Assembly (NCBI GenBank): GCA_964412395.1
Contig: CAYPOY010000193.1
Location: 1-9,750 of the forward strand
Origin: CAYPOY01 sp964412395
GTDB lineage: Bacteria > Chloroflexota > Anaerolineae > B4-G1
Direction of reading: 5' to 3'
Length of the DNA stretch: 9,750 nt
Part shown: piece after piece, positions 1 to 6,850 of the stretch
Numbering within the stretch: position 1 is the first letter of the stretch
Layout: every line of letters begins with the position of its first letter
Position numbers and translations under genes: made by a program
The notes under the pieces: generated by a model
Databases searched by the model: none
Told to the model about the DNA's origin: nothing
What the model saw: the letters and a program-made list of their open reading frames with translations, nothing else

Positions 1-63
1 CCCCACTTTCAGCCCTTTTTGCCCCCCCACGTAGGGTTTCTGCTTCGAAAACCCGTTCACTCG

Positions 64-2640
64 TCACCCCCTCTCGAACACGATCTCCTCGTCGCGGGCG
101 TCCACCCGCACCGTGTCCCCCTCAGCGAACTCGCCCCGCAGCAGCGCCAGCGCCAACGGGTCCTGCACCTCCCGCTGGATGACCCGCTTAAGCGGTCGCG
201 CGCCATAAACCGGATCGTAGCCAGCGTCGGCCAGGTGTTGCTGGGCTGCGTCGGCCAAATCCAACCCGATGTGACGCTCGGCCAATAGATCGCGCAGGTG
301 GCGCGTCTGGATGTCCACAATTTGCAGCAAGTCCTCCTTCGTCAGGCTGCGGAAGAGGATGATCTCGTCAACCCGGTTCAGGAACTCGGGCCGGAAGGTG
401 CGGTCCAGCTCCTCCATTACCCGTTCTTGCGCAGCCTGAGCTCCCAGTTCCTTGATCCAGCGGCTACCGGCGTTGCTGGTCATAATGACGATGGTGTTGG
501 TAAAGTCCACTGTGCGCCCGTGACCATCGGTCAGCCGTCCCTCGTCGAGCAACTGAAGCAGCGCATTGAAGACCTCCGTGTGGGCCTTTTCGATCTCATC
601 GAAGAGAACCACGCTGTAGGGTCGGCGGCGGACTGCCTCAGTCAGTTGACCACCCTCCTCGTAACCTACATAGCCGGGCGGCGCGCCGATGAACCGGGAG
701 ATGGTGTGCCGCTCTTGGTACTCGCTCATATCAATGCGTACCATCGCCTCCTCGGTGTCGAAGAGAAATTCCGCCAGCGCCCGCCCCAACTCTGTCTTAC
801 CTACGCCCGTCGGTCCCAGGAAGATGAAACTGCCGATGGGCCGATTGGGGTCCTGGAGTCCAGCCCGGGTGCGACGGACGGCGTTGGAGACAGCTCGCAC
901 TGCCTCGTCTTGGCCCACGACGCGCTGGTGTAGCGCCTTCTCCATCCGCAGCAGCTTCTCCACCTCTCCCTCCAGCAGTTTGGAGACGGGGATGCCGGTC
1001 CACCCGGCCACCACTTCGGCCACGTCCTCCGGGCCGACTTCCTCCTTGAGTAGCGGATGGTCGCCCTGAAGTTCGCGCAAGCGCTCCTCCTGCTCCTGCC
1101 GCCGCCGCTCCAGTTCGACGAGCGTACCATACTGCAACTCGGATGCCTTGGCGTAGTCCTGCGCCCGCTGCGCCTTTTCGATCTCGTGGCGCGTCTGCTC
1201 GCTGCGCTCCTTGGTCTCGCGGATGGCCTGGATAGCTCCCTTCTCCTGCTCCCAGCGGGTGCGCAGGACAGCGTTTTGCTCCTGCAAGTCGGCCAGTTCC
1301 TTCTCCAGTTTCTTCAATCGCTCTTTGCTGGCCTTATCCTTCTCCTTCTTGAGCGCCTCCCGCTCGATCTCAAGTTGCATAATGCGCCGATCCACCTCGT
1401 CCAGCTCAGCCGGCTTGGAGTCAATCTCCATCCGCAGCCGGGAGGCCGCCTCGTCAATCAGGTCAATCGCCTTGTCCGGCAGGTGCCGGTCGGCGATGTA
1501 GCGGTGGCTGAGCGTGGAGGCCGCGATGCAGGCCGCGTCCTGGATGCGCACGCTGTGATAGATCTCATACCGCTCCTTAAGGCCGCGCAGGATGCTGATC
1601 GTGTCCTCCACCGACGGTTCGTCCACATAGACCGGTTGGAACCGCCGCTCCAGCGCGGCGTCCTTCTCGATGTATTTGCGGTACTCGTCCAGGGTCGTCG
1701 CGCCGATGGCGTGCAGTTCACCCCGCGCCAGCATAGGCTTGAGCATGTTGCTGGCGTCCATCGCACCCTCGGCCGCACCTGCCCCGACGACGGTGTGCAA
1801 CTCGTCAATGAACATGATGACCTCGCCCGCCGCGTCGGTCACTTCTTTGAGCACAGCCTTTAGCCGCTCCTCGAACTCGCCCCGGAACTTGGCGCCGGCG
1901 ATCAACGCGCCCATGTCGAGCGCGATGATGCGTTTGTTCTTGAGGCCCTCGGGCACGTCACCGCGCACGACGCGCTGGGCCAGCCCCTCGGCGATGGCGG
2001 TCTTACCTACGCCAGCGTCGCCCACCAGGACCGGGTTGTTCTTGGTGCGGCGGCTCAGAATCTGCATCACACGCCGAATCTCCTCATCCCGCCCGATGAC
2101 CGGGTCCAGTTTCCCCCGCCGGGCCAGCGTGGTCAGGTCGCGCCCGTACTTTTCGAGGGCCTGATAGGTTGCTTCAGGGTGCTGGCTGGTGACCCGCTGG
2201 CTGCCACGAACAGAGGTCAGCGCCCGCAGGACGGCGTCCTCGGTGATGCCATAGGCTGCCAGGAAGCGGGACGCCTCCCCTCCGTGAGCTCCGGTGAGTG
2301 CTAGCAGCAGGTGCTCAGTGCTGGCGTAGTCATCCCGCATACGGGCGGCGACCTTCTCCGCTTCTTCCAGGGCACGCGCCAGCTCACGCGAGAGTTCTAC
2401 CTGCGCCGTCGCGCCATAGACCTTGGGTCTGCGCTGCAGTTCGCGCTCCGCTGCCCGCGCCATCTCGCCCGGATTGGCCTCCAGCTTCTGAACGATCTGA
2501 GGCACGATGCCGTCAGACTGGCGCAGGAGCGCCAGCAGCAAGTGCTCTGGCTCGATCTGGCCGTGGCTGTACTCACCCGCCAGCGACTGTGCGCCCAGTA
2601 CCGCTTCTTGTGCCTTTTGCGTGAATTTATTTAGATCCAT
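64..2640 (-). CDS. clpB: ATP-dependent chaperone ClpB (Hsp100 disaggregase)
   Basis: Cytosolic AAA+ disaggregase that threads aggregated proteins through a hexameric pore together with DnaK/DnaJ. The 858-residue length is normal for full ClpB. Visible in order: a double Clp-N domain (about 1-150); NBD1 with Walker A GDAGVGKT (207-214; the usual Glu-Pro is Asp-Ala), pore loop KFRGEF (251-256) and Walker B IMFIDE (275-280); a long charged coiled-coil middle domain (about 405-530), which separates ClpB from ClpA and ClpX; NBD2 with Walker A GPTGVGKT (609-616), pore loop GYVGY (656-660), Walker B VVLFDE (677-682), FLNRVDE arginine region (753-759) and sensor-2 GARPLKR (813-819). There is no ClpP-binding tripeptide loop, as expected for ClpB. 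The start MDLNKFTQKAQEAV is the canonical N-terminus, with AGGGA a few bases upstream. No frameshift is seen. It has its own promoter and probably forms a single-gene unit. Confidence 0.98.
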   Translation of the reverse strand: MDLNKFTQKAQEAVLGAQSLAGEYSHGQIEPEHLLLALLRQSDGIVPQIVQKLEANPGEMARAAERELQRRPKVYGATAQVELSRELARALEEAEKVAARMRDDYASTEHLLLALTGAHGGEASRFLAAYGITEDAVLRALTSVRGSQRVTSQHPEATYQALEKYGRDLTTLARRGKLDPVIGRDEEIRRVMQILSRRTKNNPVLVGDAGVGKTAIAEGLAQRVVRGDVPEGLKNKRIIALDMGALIAGAKFRGEFEERLKAVLKEVTDAAGEVIMFIDELHTVVGAGAAEGAMDASNMLKPMLARGELHAIGATTLDEYRKYIEKDAALERRFQPVYVDEPSVEDTISILRGLKERYEIYHSVRIQDAACIAASTLSHRYIADRHLPDKAIDLIDEAASRLRMEIDSKPAELDEVDRRIMQLEIEREALKKEKDKASKERLKKLEKELADLQEQNAVLRTRWEQEKGAIQAIRETKERSEQTRHEIEKAQRAQDYAKASELQYGTLVELERRRQEQEERLRELQGDHPLLKEEVGPEDVAEVVAGWTGIPVSKLLEGEVEKLLRMEKALHQRVVGQDEAVRAVSNAVRRTRAGLQDPNRPIGSFIFLGPTGVGKTELGRALAEFLFDTEEAMVRIDMSEYQERHTISRFIGAPPGYVGYEEGGQLTEAVRRRPYSVVLFDEIEKAHTEVFNALLQLLDEGRLTDGHGRTVDFTNTIVIMTSNAGSRWIKELGAQAAQERVMEELDRTFRPEFLNRVDEIILFRSLTKEDLLQIVDIQTRHLRDLLAERHIGLDLADAAQQHLADAGYDPVYGARPLKRVIQREVQDPLALALLRGEFAEGDTVRVDARDEEIVFERG

Positions 2641-2655
2641 AGTTCCCTACCCGAT

Positions 2656-2690
2656 GCGATGCGTGAAACGTGAAACGTGATGCGTGAGTG
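2656..2690. repeat. Heptamer tandem array in the clpB leader
   Basis: Five consecutive 7-bp units: GCGATGC, GTGAAAC, GTGAAAC, GTGATGC, GTGAGTG. The two central units are identical and the outer ones keep the GTGA or GATGC core. The array lies between the predicted clpB transcription start and its ATG, so it would be transcribed into the 5' leader. It has the same period as three other arrays in this window but a different unit sequence. Confidence 0.75.
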
Positions 2691-2711
2691 TTTTGGCTCG
2701 CGTTTGTTGAG

Positions 2712-2740
2712 ATTATACTGGATTTGTGTTAGAGAGACAA
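2712..2740 (-). promoter_or_regulatory. Predicted sigma70-type promoter of clpB
   Basis: On the minus strand TTGTCT (2735-2740) and a perfect TATAAT (2712-2717) are separated by exactly 17 bases. Transcription would start near 2705, giving a leader of about 65 nt that contains the heptamer array at 2656-2690. The spacer consists almost entirely of one copy of the direct repeat described separately. No CIRCE (HrcA) inverted repeat was seen here, so classical HrcA control is not supported. Confidence 0.7.
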
Positions 2741-2767
2741 TAGCACTGCATTGGATTTGTGTAAGAG
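2719..2767. repeat. 16-bp direct repeat at the clpB promoter, 33-bp period
   Basis: TGGATTTGTGTTAGAG (2719-2734) recurs as TGGATTTGTGTAAGAG (2752-2767) with one mismatch and a start-to-start distance of 33 bp, about three helical turns. The first copy fills the spacer between the clpB -10 and -35 boxes and the second lies just upstream of the -35 box. This arrangement would suit an operator pair for a dimeric regulator, but a chance duplication is possible and no regulator is encoded nearby. Confidence 0.5.
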
Positions 2768-2784
2768 CGGCGGCTCACAGGACA

Positions 2785-3150
2785 AAGTTCTCGTTGGTGT
2801 GGTTTGGGCATTCGTTGAGCAACCTTTCACAACTGCGCCGAGAATACATCGGCCACGACGCTGTAACAAGCGTTGAGTATGTCGAGTTGCCCGAATCCGC
2901 TTGTCAAGTAGTTGACAGCATCGCCAGAGTTGATCCTAGAAAGGGCAAAGTACTACATCGCTACTACTCGGAAATGACGCGCTGCTTGGCTGAAATGGCC
3001 CGCGTGTTAAAGCCGGGCAAAGCCGCCATTGTCGTAGTTGGCTCGTCCACAATGCGTGGGATGGATACTCGAACCGACGTTTGCCTGGGAGAGATTGGAA
3101 AGCACGTTGGGTTTGAGTTGATTGGTTTTCTTAAACCGGAGTCGAGATAG
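2785..3150 (+). pseudogene. Fragment of a DNA modification methylase-like gene
   Basis: The open frame from 2677 to 3150 encodes 157 residues, but only the part from about KFSLVWFG (2785) onward looks like protein. It resembles the C-terminal half of a family of site-specific DNA methylase-like proteins: an RVDPRKGKVLHRYYSEM segment, then a Rossmann-type stretch MARVLKPGKAAIVVVGSSTM, then a TDVCLGEIGKHVGFELIGF segment. The SAM-binding and catalytic (N/D)PP(Y/F) motifs expected upstream are absent. The frame stops at TAG just after FLKPESR, where relatives as I remember them continue into an Arg/Asp-rich stretch and an IEQRMHEEY-like motif. It is therefore truncated at both ends. The first 36 codons overlap the clpB promoter region and lack homology I recognise. 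No ribosome binding site was identified. Family assignment is from memory of motifs, so it is moderately secure. Confidence 0.6.
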
Positions 3151-3191
3151 GAGCATTCGATCATGAACCTGGAACGTGTCACAAACCAATC

Positions 3192-3213
3192 GGGGGCCGC
3201 TATTGCGGCCCCC
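3192..3213. terminator. Strong GC hairpin between convergent units, probable terminator
   Basis: A perfect 9-bp stem GGGGGCCGC / GCGGCCCCC with a TATT loop. On the plus strand it is followed by the T-rich TGTTCTGTTGTTGT; on the minus strand the following GATTGGTTTGTG is less T-rich. It lies 47 bases beyond the baeRF stop (minus) and 42 bases beyond the methylase-fragment stop (plus), so it could end either transcript. Confidence 0.65.
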
Positions 3214-3259
3214 TGTTCTGTTGTTGTCCCTAATCTGTCGTTACCCTGAAATCCGCATC

Positions 3260-4369
3260 CTAATACCGCAGCAGTGCCCCCACGCCAAACTCGGCGATCT
3301 TGGGGTGATCGTCCACCACCTCCACCTTGCCGCCGTCCTCAATCACTCTTGTCACCAGCGCCTCGGCTGCATCGGGGATCTCCGCGAACTCACCGCCGCA
3401 GAAGGGGCACATCTCCAAAGCCTGGTCGGTGATGTAAGCGCAGTTGCGGCACTGATAGCCTGGTTGGTGGTAGTCGCGGGTGATCACCAGCGTCTGGATG
3501 CGGCCCTCGTGGGCCGCGCCGAGCGTATCGGCCAGGCGGATGACTCCGCCACGCCCCTTCGCCGCCGCCGTGAACACTGCTTCCACCAGAGCACCCTCTC
3601 GCTCTTTTTCCACCTGCCGCAGAACCTCCAGGGAACGCTCCCGTATCTCTGGCTCCGATGCATTCATGTCGGTGCTGAACGAGCCGATCACCATCTCCTG
3701 CAACGGTTTGGGCAACGCCTCACGGAACTGAGATACCGTCCGCTCGGCGCCGGCGATAATCAAGCGCTGCGGGCTATGCTGGCGACAAAACCGCTCCGTC
3801 GCTTTGACAGCCTTGCGAATGTTGCGCTGCGCTACTTCCTCCTCGCGCCGACTTGAAATGGGCGCTCCGCCTCGACGCCCTGGCCCACCCGACGAGCCAC
3901 GCCCCTTCTTTAACTTGCGTACCTCTGCTCCCAAATACCCATCAGTAGCCTGCAACTCACCCATGTCGAACAGTAACAGTCGCACTTCCTGCCGATCTAC
4001 CAGCGCCACTGAGTAGCTGCCGTAGGCATCCACCAACGCCGCCAGCGGCCAGATGTAGGGTTTACGGGCCGTCGTCACTCCAGAAGCCACAGGAACGGCC
4101 AGGGAATACGTGCGCCAGAACTCCTCTTTGGCTCCAGAGAAGACGACCACCCCCCGGCCTGACCAATCGTACTCGTGATCAAAAAATCGCTCCACGGCCG
4201 CCATGTCTTCAGGTGCAGCAATCCCTTCCGCATGCCTTAGCATTTGCCGCAGTGCCAGTTTATACTCATCCGTCGTGTGCTCCATCGGGTCCACGTTCAG
4301 GTAGACGCTCAATATTGGCGTCTCGGCCCGATACGTTGCCAGTTCACGCAAGTCCTCTTGTCTGAACAT
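3260..4369 (-). CDS. Bacterial archaeo-eukaryotic-type release factor (baeRF, probably family 10)
   Basis: A 369-residue homologue of eRF1/aRF1, probably acting at the ribosome in rescue or termination. Three parts are visible: an N-terminal domain (1-140); a middle domain starting around LKKGRGSSGG (153-162) and running through the Lys/Arg-rich helix and the RLIIAGAERTVSQF strand (202-215), which matches the layout of the eRF1 M domain; and a C-terminal domain (about 255-369) with a zinc ribbon C307xxC310 and C321PFC324 and the ending FGVGALLRY, close to the end of eRF1/Pelota domain 3. At the GGQ position there is an enlarged Gly/Arg-rich loop with GGA (167-169) and no Gln, so hydrolysis by the standard mechanism is doubtful. 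ATG at 4369 has AAGGGG 8 bases upstream. It lies 122 bases after htrA with no clear promoter between, so co-transcription with cbpA-htrA is possible. The family number is from memory. Confidence 0.85.
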   Translation of the reverse strand: MFRQEDLRELATYRAETPILSVYLNVDPMEHTTDEYKLALRQMLRHAEGIAAPEDMAAVERFFDHEYDWSGRGVVVFSGAKEEFWRTYSLAVPVASGVTTARKPYIWPLAALVDAYGSYSVALVDRQEVRLLLFDMGELQATDGYLGAEVRKLKKGRGSSGGPGRRGGAPISSRREEEVAQRNIRKAVKATERFCRQHSPQRLIIAGAERTVSQFREALPKPLQEMVIGSFSTDMNASEPEIRERSLEVLRQVEKEREGALVEAVFTAAAKGRGGVIRLADTLGAAHEGRIQTLVITRDYHQPGYQCRNCAYITDQALEMCPFCGGEFAEIPDAAEALVTRVIEDGGKVEVVDDHPKIAEFGVGALLRY

Positions 4370-4387
4370 TGCTCTTACCCCTTGTCT

Positions 4388-4408
4388 TTAGCTGTTAGCT
4401 ATTAGCGG
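4388..4408. repeat. Heptamer tandem array upstream of baeRF
   Basis: Three units of period 7: TTAGCTG, TTAGCTA, TTAGCGG, followed by the degenerate TCATCCG and GTCAGCA in the same phase. The unit matches the array at 8679-8720. It lies 19 bases upstream of the baeRF start codon, within the presumed leader. Confidence 0.6.
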
Positions 4409-4446
4409 TCATCCGGTCAGCAACTCCATTCCCTGATCCCTCAAGC

Positions 4447-4490
4447 TTGTTCATCGTTCGTTTTCATTGTTCATTGTTCATTGTTCATTG
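4447..4490. repeat. Heptamer tandem array at the 3' end of htrA
   Basis: Three perfect tandem copies of TTGTTCA (4467-4487) plus a partial TTG, preceded by a diverged stretch holding another TTGTTCA (4447-4453) and TCGTTCG. The array ends one base before the htrA stop codon at 4492-4494, so it is the immediate 3' flank of that gene. Confidence 0.75.
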
Positions 4491-4491
4491 A

Positions 4492-5679
4492 CTATGGTCT
4501 CTCCCCCAATGTCACCGGAATCTCCAACTCTTCCCCATCGCGGATGATGGTCAGCACAACCTCCTGCCCCACTTCGGTCTCACGCACCAGATAGGCGATC
4601 AAATCATCGAAGTCGCGCAGTTCGTATACATCAATAGTGGTGATGATGTCACCACCAGACCTGATCGTTATTCCCGTGACCTCGACCTCGCGGTCACCAC
4701 CCCGCAGACCTGCCCGGGCCGCAGCAGTCCCCGGCTGGACCTCTTCGATGAGCACCCCATGAGTCACCGGCAATCCTAGCGGACCCGCCAACTCCGCCAC
4801 GGTGAAGCGGGGTTGAGAAGTGATGCCCAGGTAAGGATAGTGGTACACACCTTCCTCTATCAAGTAGGGCGCAATGCGCTTGACGGTGTTGATCGGCACG
4901 GCGAAACCAATACCGGAGTTGACGCCTGTCGTCGAGCGGATGGAATAGTTGACGCCGACCACCCGCCCATGTGTATCCAGCAGCGGCCCACCGGAATTGC
5001 CCGGATTGATGGCCGCGTCAGTCTGGATGATCTCGGGGTTAGAAAAGCGGCCACTGCTCTGGAACACCTGGGCCGGCAAGGTGCGTCCCAGTGCGCTGAT
5101 GACACCGACAGTCAGCGTTCCTTCCAGCCCGAAGGGATTGCCGATGGCGATGACCCGCTGTCCTACCTGGATCGTGCTCGAATCGCCCAGTTCCAGCGGC
5201 ACCAGTCGTTCGGGCGGAACGTCCATCTTGATCACCGCCAGGTCGGAGTACGGGTCTCGGCCCAGGATCTGGGCGCCGGCTACACTGCCATCGGAAAAAG
5301 TGACCTGCACGGCATCGGCCTCCTCGACGACGTGGTTGTTGGTGATGATGTGCCCTTCTGTATCCATCACGAATCCGGACCCGCTGGCCAACGGCGTGAG
5401 CGTCTCTCCGTCGTTCACCAGAACCTCGATGTACACTACGGCAGGGTTGGTCCGCTGGTATAGATTGACCAGCAGGGCATCTTCTGCGTCCATCTCAGCG
5501 ATGGCCTCCTCTGGCATAGGGGTTGGAGTAGCAATAAGTACAATCAGTTCAGACGGTTCAGAGGGCTGCGGTACACTCGGGGTGGGCGCAAAGAAAAACT
5601 CCTGGCTGCTGCAGGTGCAAGCCAACACAGTTAACATTAGAGGCAACGCGATAAGTATCCAACGCTTGCGTGAAATCAT
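4492..5679 (-). CDS. htrA: HtrA/DegP-family serine protease, lipoprotein, one PDZ domain
   Basis: Envelope-anchored trypsin-like protease that cleaves misfolded extracytoplasmic proteins. From ATG at 5679 it has 395 residues: a lipoprotein signal MISRKRWILIALPLMLTVLA with lipidation Cys21; a Pro/Thr/Ser-rich linker (about 30-60); a protease domain with catalytic His116 (TNNHVV), Asp146 (YSDLAVI) and Ser229 (GNSGGPLL), all present; and one PDZ domain (about 285-392) ending in LTIIRDGEELEIPVTLGERP. An upstream in-frame start at 5784 would add 35 residues lying inside cbpA and would bury the signal peptide. The 5679 start has AAAGGAAA just upstream and follows the cbpA TAG stop by one base, indicating translational coupling. 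The overall plan is that of DegS/HtrA-like single-PDZ proteases common in Chloroflexota and Firmicutes. Membrane attachment is inferred from the lipobox. Confidence 0.95.
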   Translation of the reverse strand: MISRKRWILIALPLMLTVLACTCSSQEFFFAPTPSVPQPSEPSELIVLIATPTPMPEEAIAEMDAEDALLVNLYQRTNPAVVYIEVLVNDGETLTPLASGSGFVMDTEGHIITNNHVVEEADAVQVTFSDGSVAGAQILGRDPYSDLAVIKMDVPPERLVPLELGDSSTIQVGQRVIAIGNPFGLEGTLTVGVISALGRTLPAQVFQSSGRFSNPEIIQTDAAINPGNSGGPLLDTHGRVVGVNYSIRSTTGVNSGIGFAVPINTVKRIAPYLIEEGVYHYPYLGITSQPRFTVAELAGPLGLPVTHGVLIEEVQPGTAAARAGLRGGDREVEVTGITIRSGGDIITTIDVYELRDFDDLIAYLVRETEVGQEVVLTIIRDGEELEIPVTLGERP

Positions 5680-5680
5680 T

Positions 5681-6652
5681 CTATTTCCTTTCTCGGAGAC
5701 GGGCCAGTTCCTTGAACAATTCCCGTTCGTGTGCGCTAAGCCTTTGGGGGACTTGTATCTGGACTGTAGCCAACAAGTCACCACGCTGCTTCGGGTTACG
5801 TGGGTTGGGCATCCCCTTGCCCCGCAGGCGGAAGGTCTTACCGCTGTTGGTGCCAGCGGGGACCCTCAGCGATACGTCGCCGTTCAGTGTCGAGATCCGT
5901 ACCTGACCGCCCAACACGGCGGTGTACAAGTCCAGGTTAACGTCGCAGCGTATATCGTCCCCCTCGCGCTGGAAGACAGGGTGTGGTTTGACCGTGATGT
6001 TTAGGTAAAGGTCGCCAGGCGATTCGCCTCCGTAGCCAAGGCTACCCTTGCCAGCGACCCGCACCTTTGACCCACTCCGCGCGCCTGGTGGGATCTTCAC
6101 CCGAATCCGGCGCCCATCCCGCTCCAACACGCGGGTAGTGCCATGGAACGCCTCCTCCAGTGTGACATCCACCGAGGCTTCCATATCCTGTCCACGCACC
6201 GTGTGCCGGCCGGCTGTGCGGCGGAAGAGATCCTCAGCAGTGCGAGTGTGCTCTGCACCACCCGTCCCGCCAAAGATGGCGCGAAAGAAGTCCGAAAACG
6301 TTCCGGCACCCGCGCCGCCAAAGAGATCGCCCAGGTCGCCGCTCCACTCGACGTGCACCCCTCCCGGTGCACCGGTGAACCACCGCGACCAGTCAAACTG
6401 GCCCGGGTCGTGGCCCATACGCTGCCATTGCTGCCAACTGGCGCCCAACTGGTCGTACTTGGCCCGCTTCTCCGGGTCACTCAGAGCCTCGTGGGCTTCG
6501 TTAATTTCTTTGAATTTTTCTTCAGCCTGTTTGTCGCCCGGGTTGACGTCGGGGTGAAATCGGCGGGCCAACCTCCGGTAGGCCCGCTTAATGTCCTTCT
6601 CGCTAGCATCCCGGTCTACGCCCAGGATTTTGTAGTAGTCCTTGTATTCCAT
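5681..6652 (-). CDS. cbpA: DnaJ/CbpA-type Hsp40 co-chaperone without zinc finger
   Basis: Cytosolic Hsp40 that delivers clients to DnaK and stimulates its ATPase. With ATG at 6652 it has 323 residues: a J domain (1-68) beginning MEYKDYYKILGVDRDASEKD with the HPD motif at 33-35; a Gly/Phe/Trp-rich linker (about 70-155); then the two beta-sandwich client-binding domains (about 156-310), including VKIPPGARSGSKVRVAGKG and VPAGTNSGKTFRLRGKGMP. No CxxCxGxG zinc repeats are present, so this is the class B/CbpA type rather than DnaJ proper. An in-frame GTG at 6658 would add two residues, but GGAG sits 8 bases before ATG 6652 and only 2 before the GTG, so the ATG is preferred. It is the first gene of a unit with htrA. 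No dnaK, grpE or hrcA is in the window. Confidence 0.95.
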   Translation of the reverse strand: MEYKDYYKILGVDRDASEKDIKRAYRRLARRFHPDVNPGDKQAEEKFKEINEAHEALSDPEKRAKYDQLGASWQQWQRMGHDPGQFDWSRWFTGAPGGVHVEWSGDLGDLFGGAGAGTFSDFFRAIFGGTGGAEHTRTAEDLFRRTAGRHTVRGQDMEASVDVTLEEAFHGTTRVLERDGRRIRVKIPPGARSGSKVRVAGKGSLGYGGESPGDLYLNITVKPHPVFQREGDDIRCDVNLDLYTAVLGGQVRISTLNGDVSLRVPAGTNSGKTFRLRGKGMPNPRNPKQRGDLLATVQIQVPQRLSAHERELFKELARLRERK

Positions 6653-6686
6653 ACCCACTGCTCCATAACAGCCATACGATTAAGCC

Positions 6687-6715
6687 ATTCTATACCTTAA
6701 CTCTCTCTCTGTCAA
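6687..6715 (-). promoter_or_regulatory. Predicted sigma70-type promoter of cbpA-htrA
   Basis: On the minus strand a perfect TTGACA (6710-6715) and TAGAAT (6687-6692, five of six matches) are separated by 17 bases. The spacer starts with a GA-dinucleotide run. Transcription would begin near 6680, leaving a leader of about 28 nt before the ATG at 6652. It resembles a constitutive housekeeping promoter; no heat-shock operator was recognised. Confidence 0.75.
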
Positions 6716-6788
6716 GAAAGTAGGCCAATCAATGCCTGGCCAAAGGCTCTCTGTTCGCTCACACCGATGGGCAGTCCCCTGATCTCCT

Positions 6789-6825
6789 AAATCAAAAAGC
6801 AGAGGCGGGCTTGTGGCCCCGCCTC
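6789..6825 (-). terminator. Rho-independent terminator of rplY
   Basis: On the minus strand the stem GAGGCGGG / CCCGCCTC (6818-6825 and 6802-6809) encloses an 8-base loop and is followed by TGCTTTTTGATTT. The hairpin starts 25 bases after the rplY stop codon and separates rplY from the cbpA promoter. Confidence 0.85.
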
Positions 6826-6850
6826 CGCTTCATTTCTTGCCTTTCTCTCA

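Noticed and set aside
34..54. Hairpin GGGTTT/AAACCC just downstream of clpB as a terminator
   Set aside because: Stem only 6 bp with a 9-base loop, and the minus strand continues into a G-run rather than a T-run; not convincing as an intrinsic terminator.
298..933. 211-residue plus-strand open frame
   Set aside because: Antisense to the NBD2 region of clpB; no family resemblance.
1057..1863. 268-residue open frame on the plus strand inside clpB
   Set aside because: Lies wholly antisense to the strongly supported clpB; Leu/Val/Arg-rich composition expected from the complement of a GC-rich gene; no recognisable domain.
2641..2800. CIRCE (HrcA operator) for clpB
   Set aside because: No TTAGCACTC/GAGTGCTAA-type inverted repeat found upstream of clpB or of cbpA.
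5680..5784. Upstream ATG at 5784 as the htrA start
   Set aside because: It would overlap cbpA by about 100 bases and put 35 non-signal residues before a clear lipoprotein signal peptide; the start at 5679 has a ribosome binding site and follows the cbpA stop.
4949..6004. 351-residue plus-strand open frame across htrA and cbpA
   Set aside because: Antisense to two well-supported genes with all catalytic motifs; Ser/Thr/Pro-rich shadow composition.
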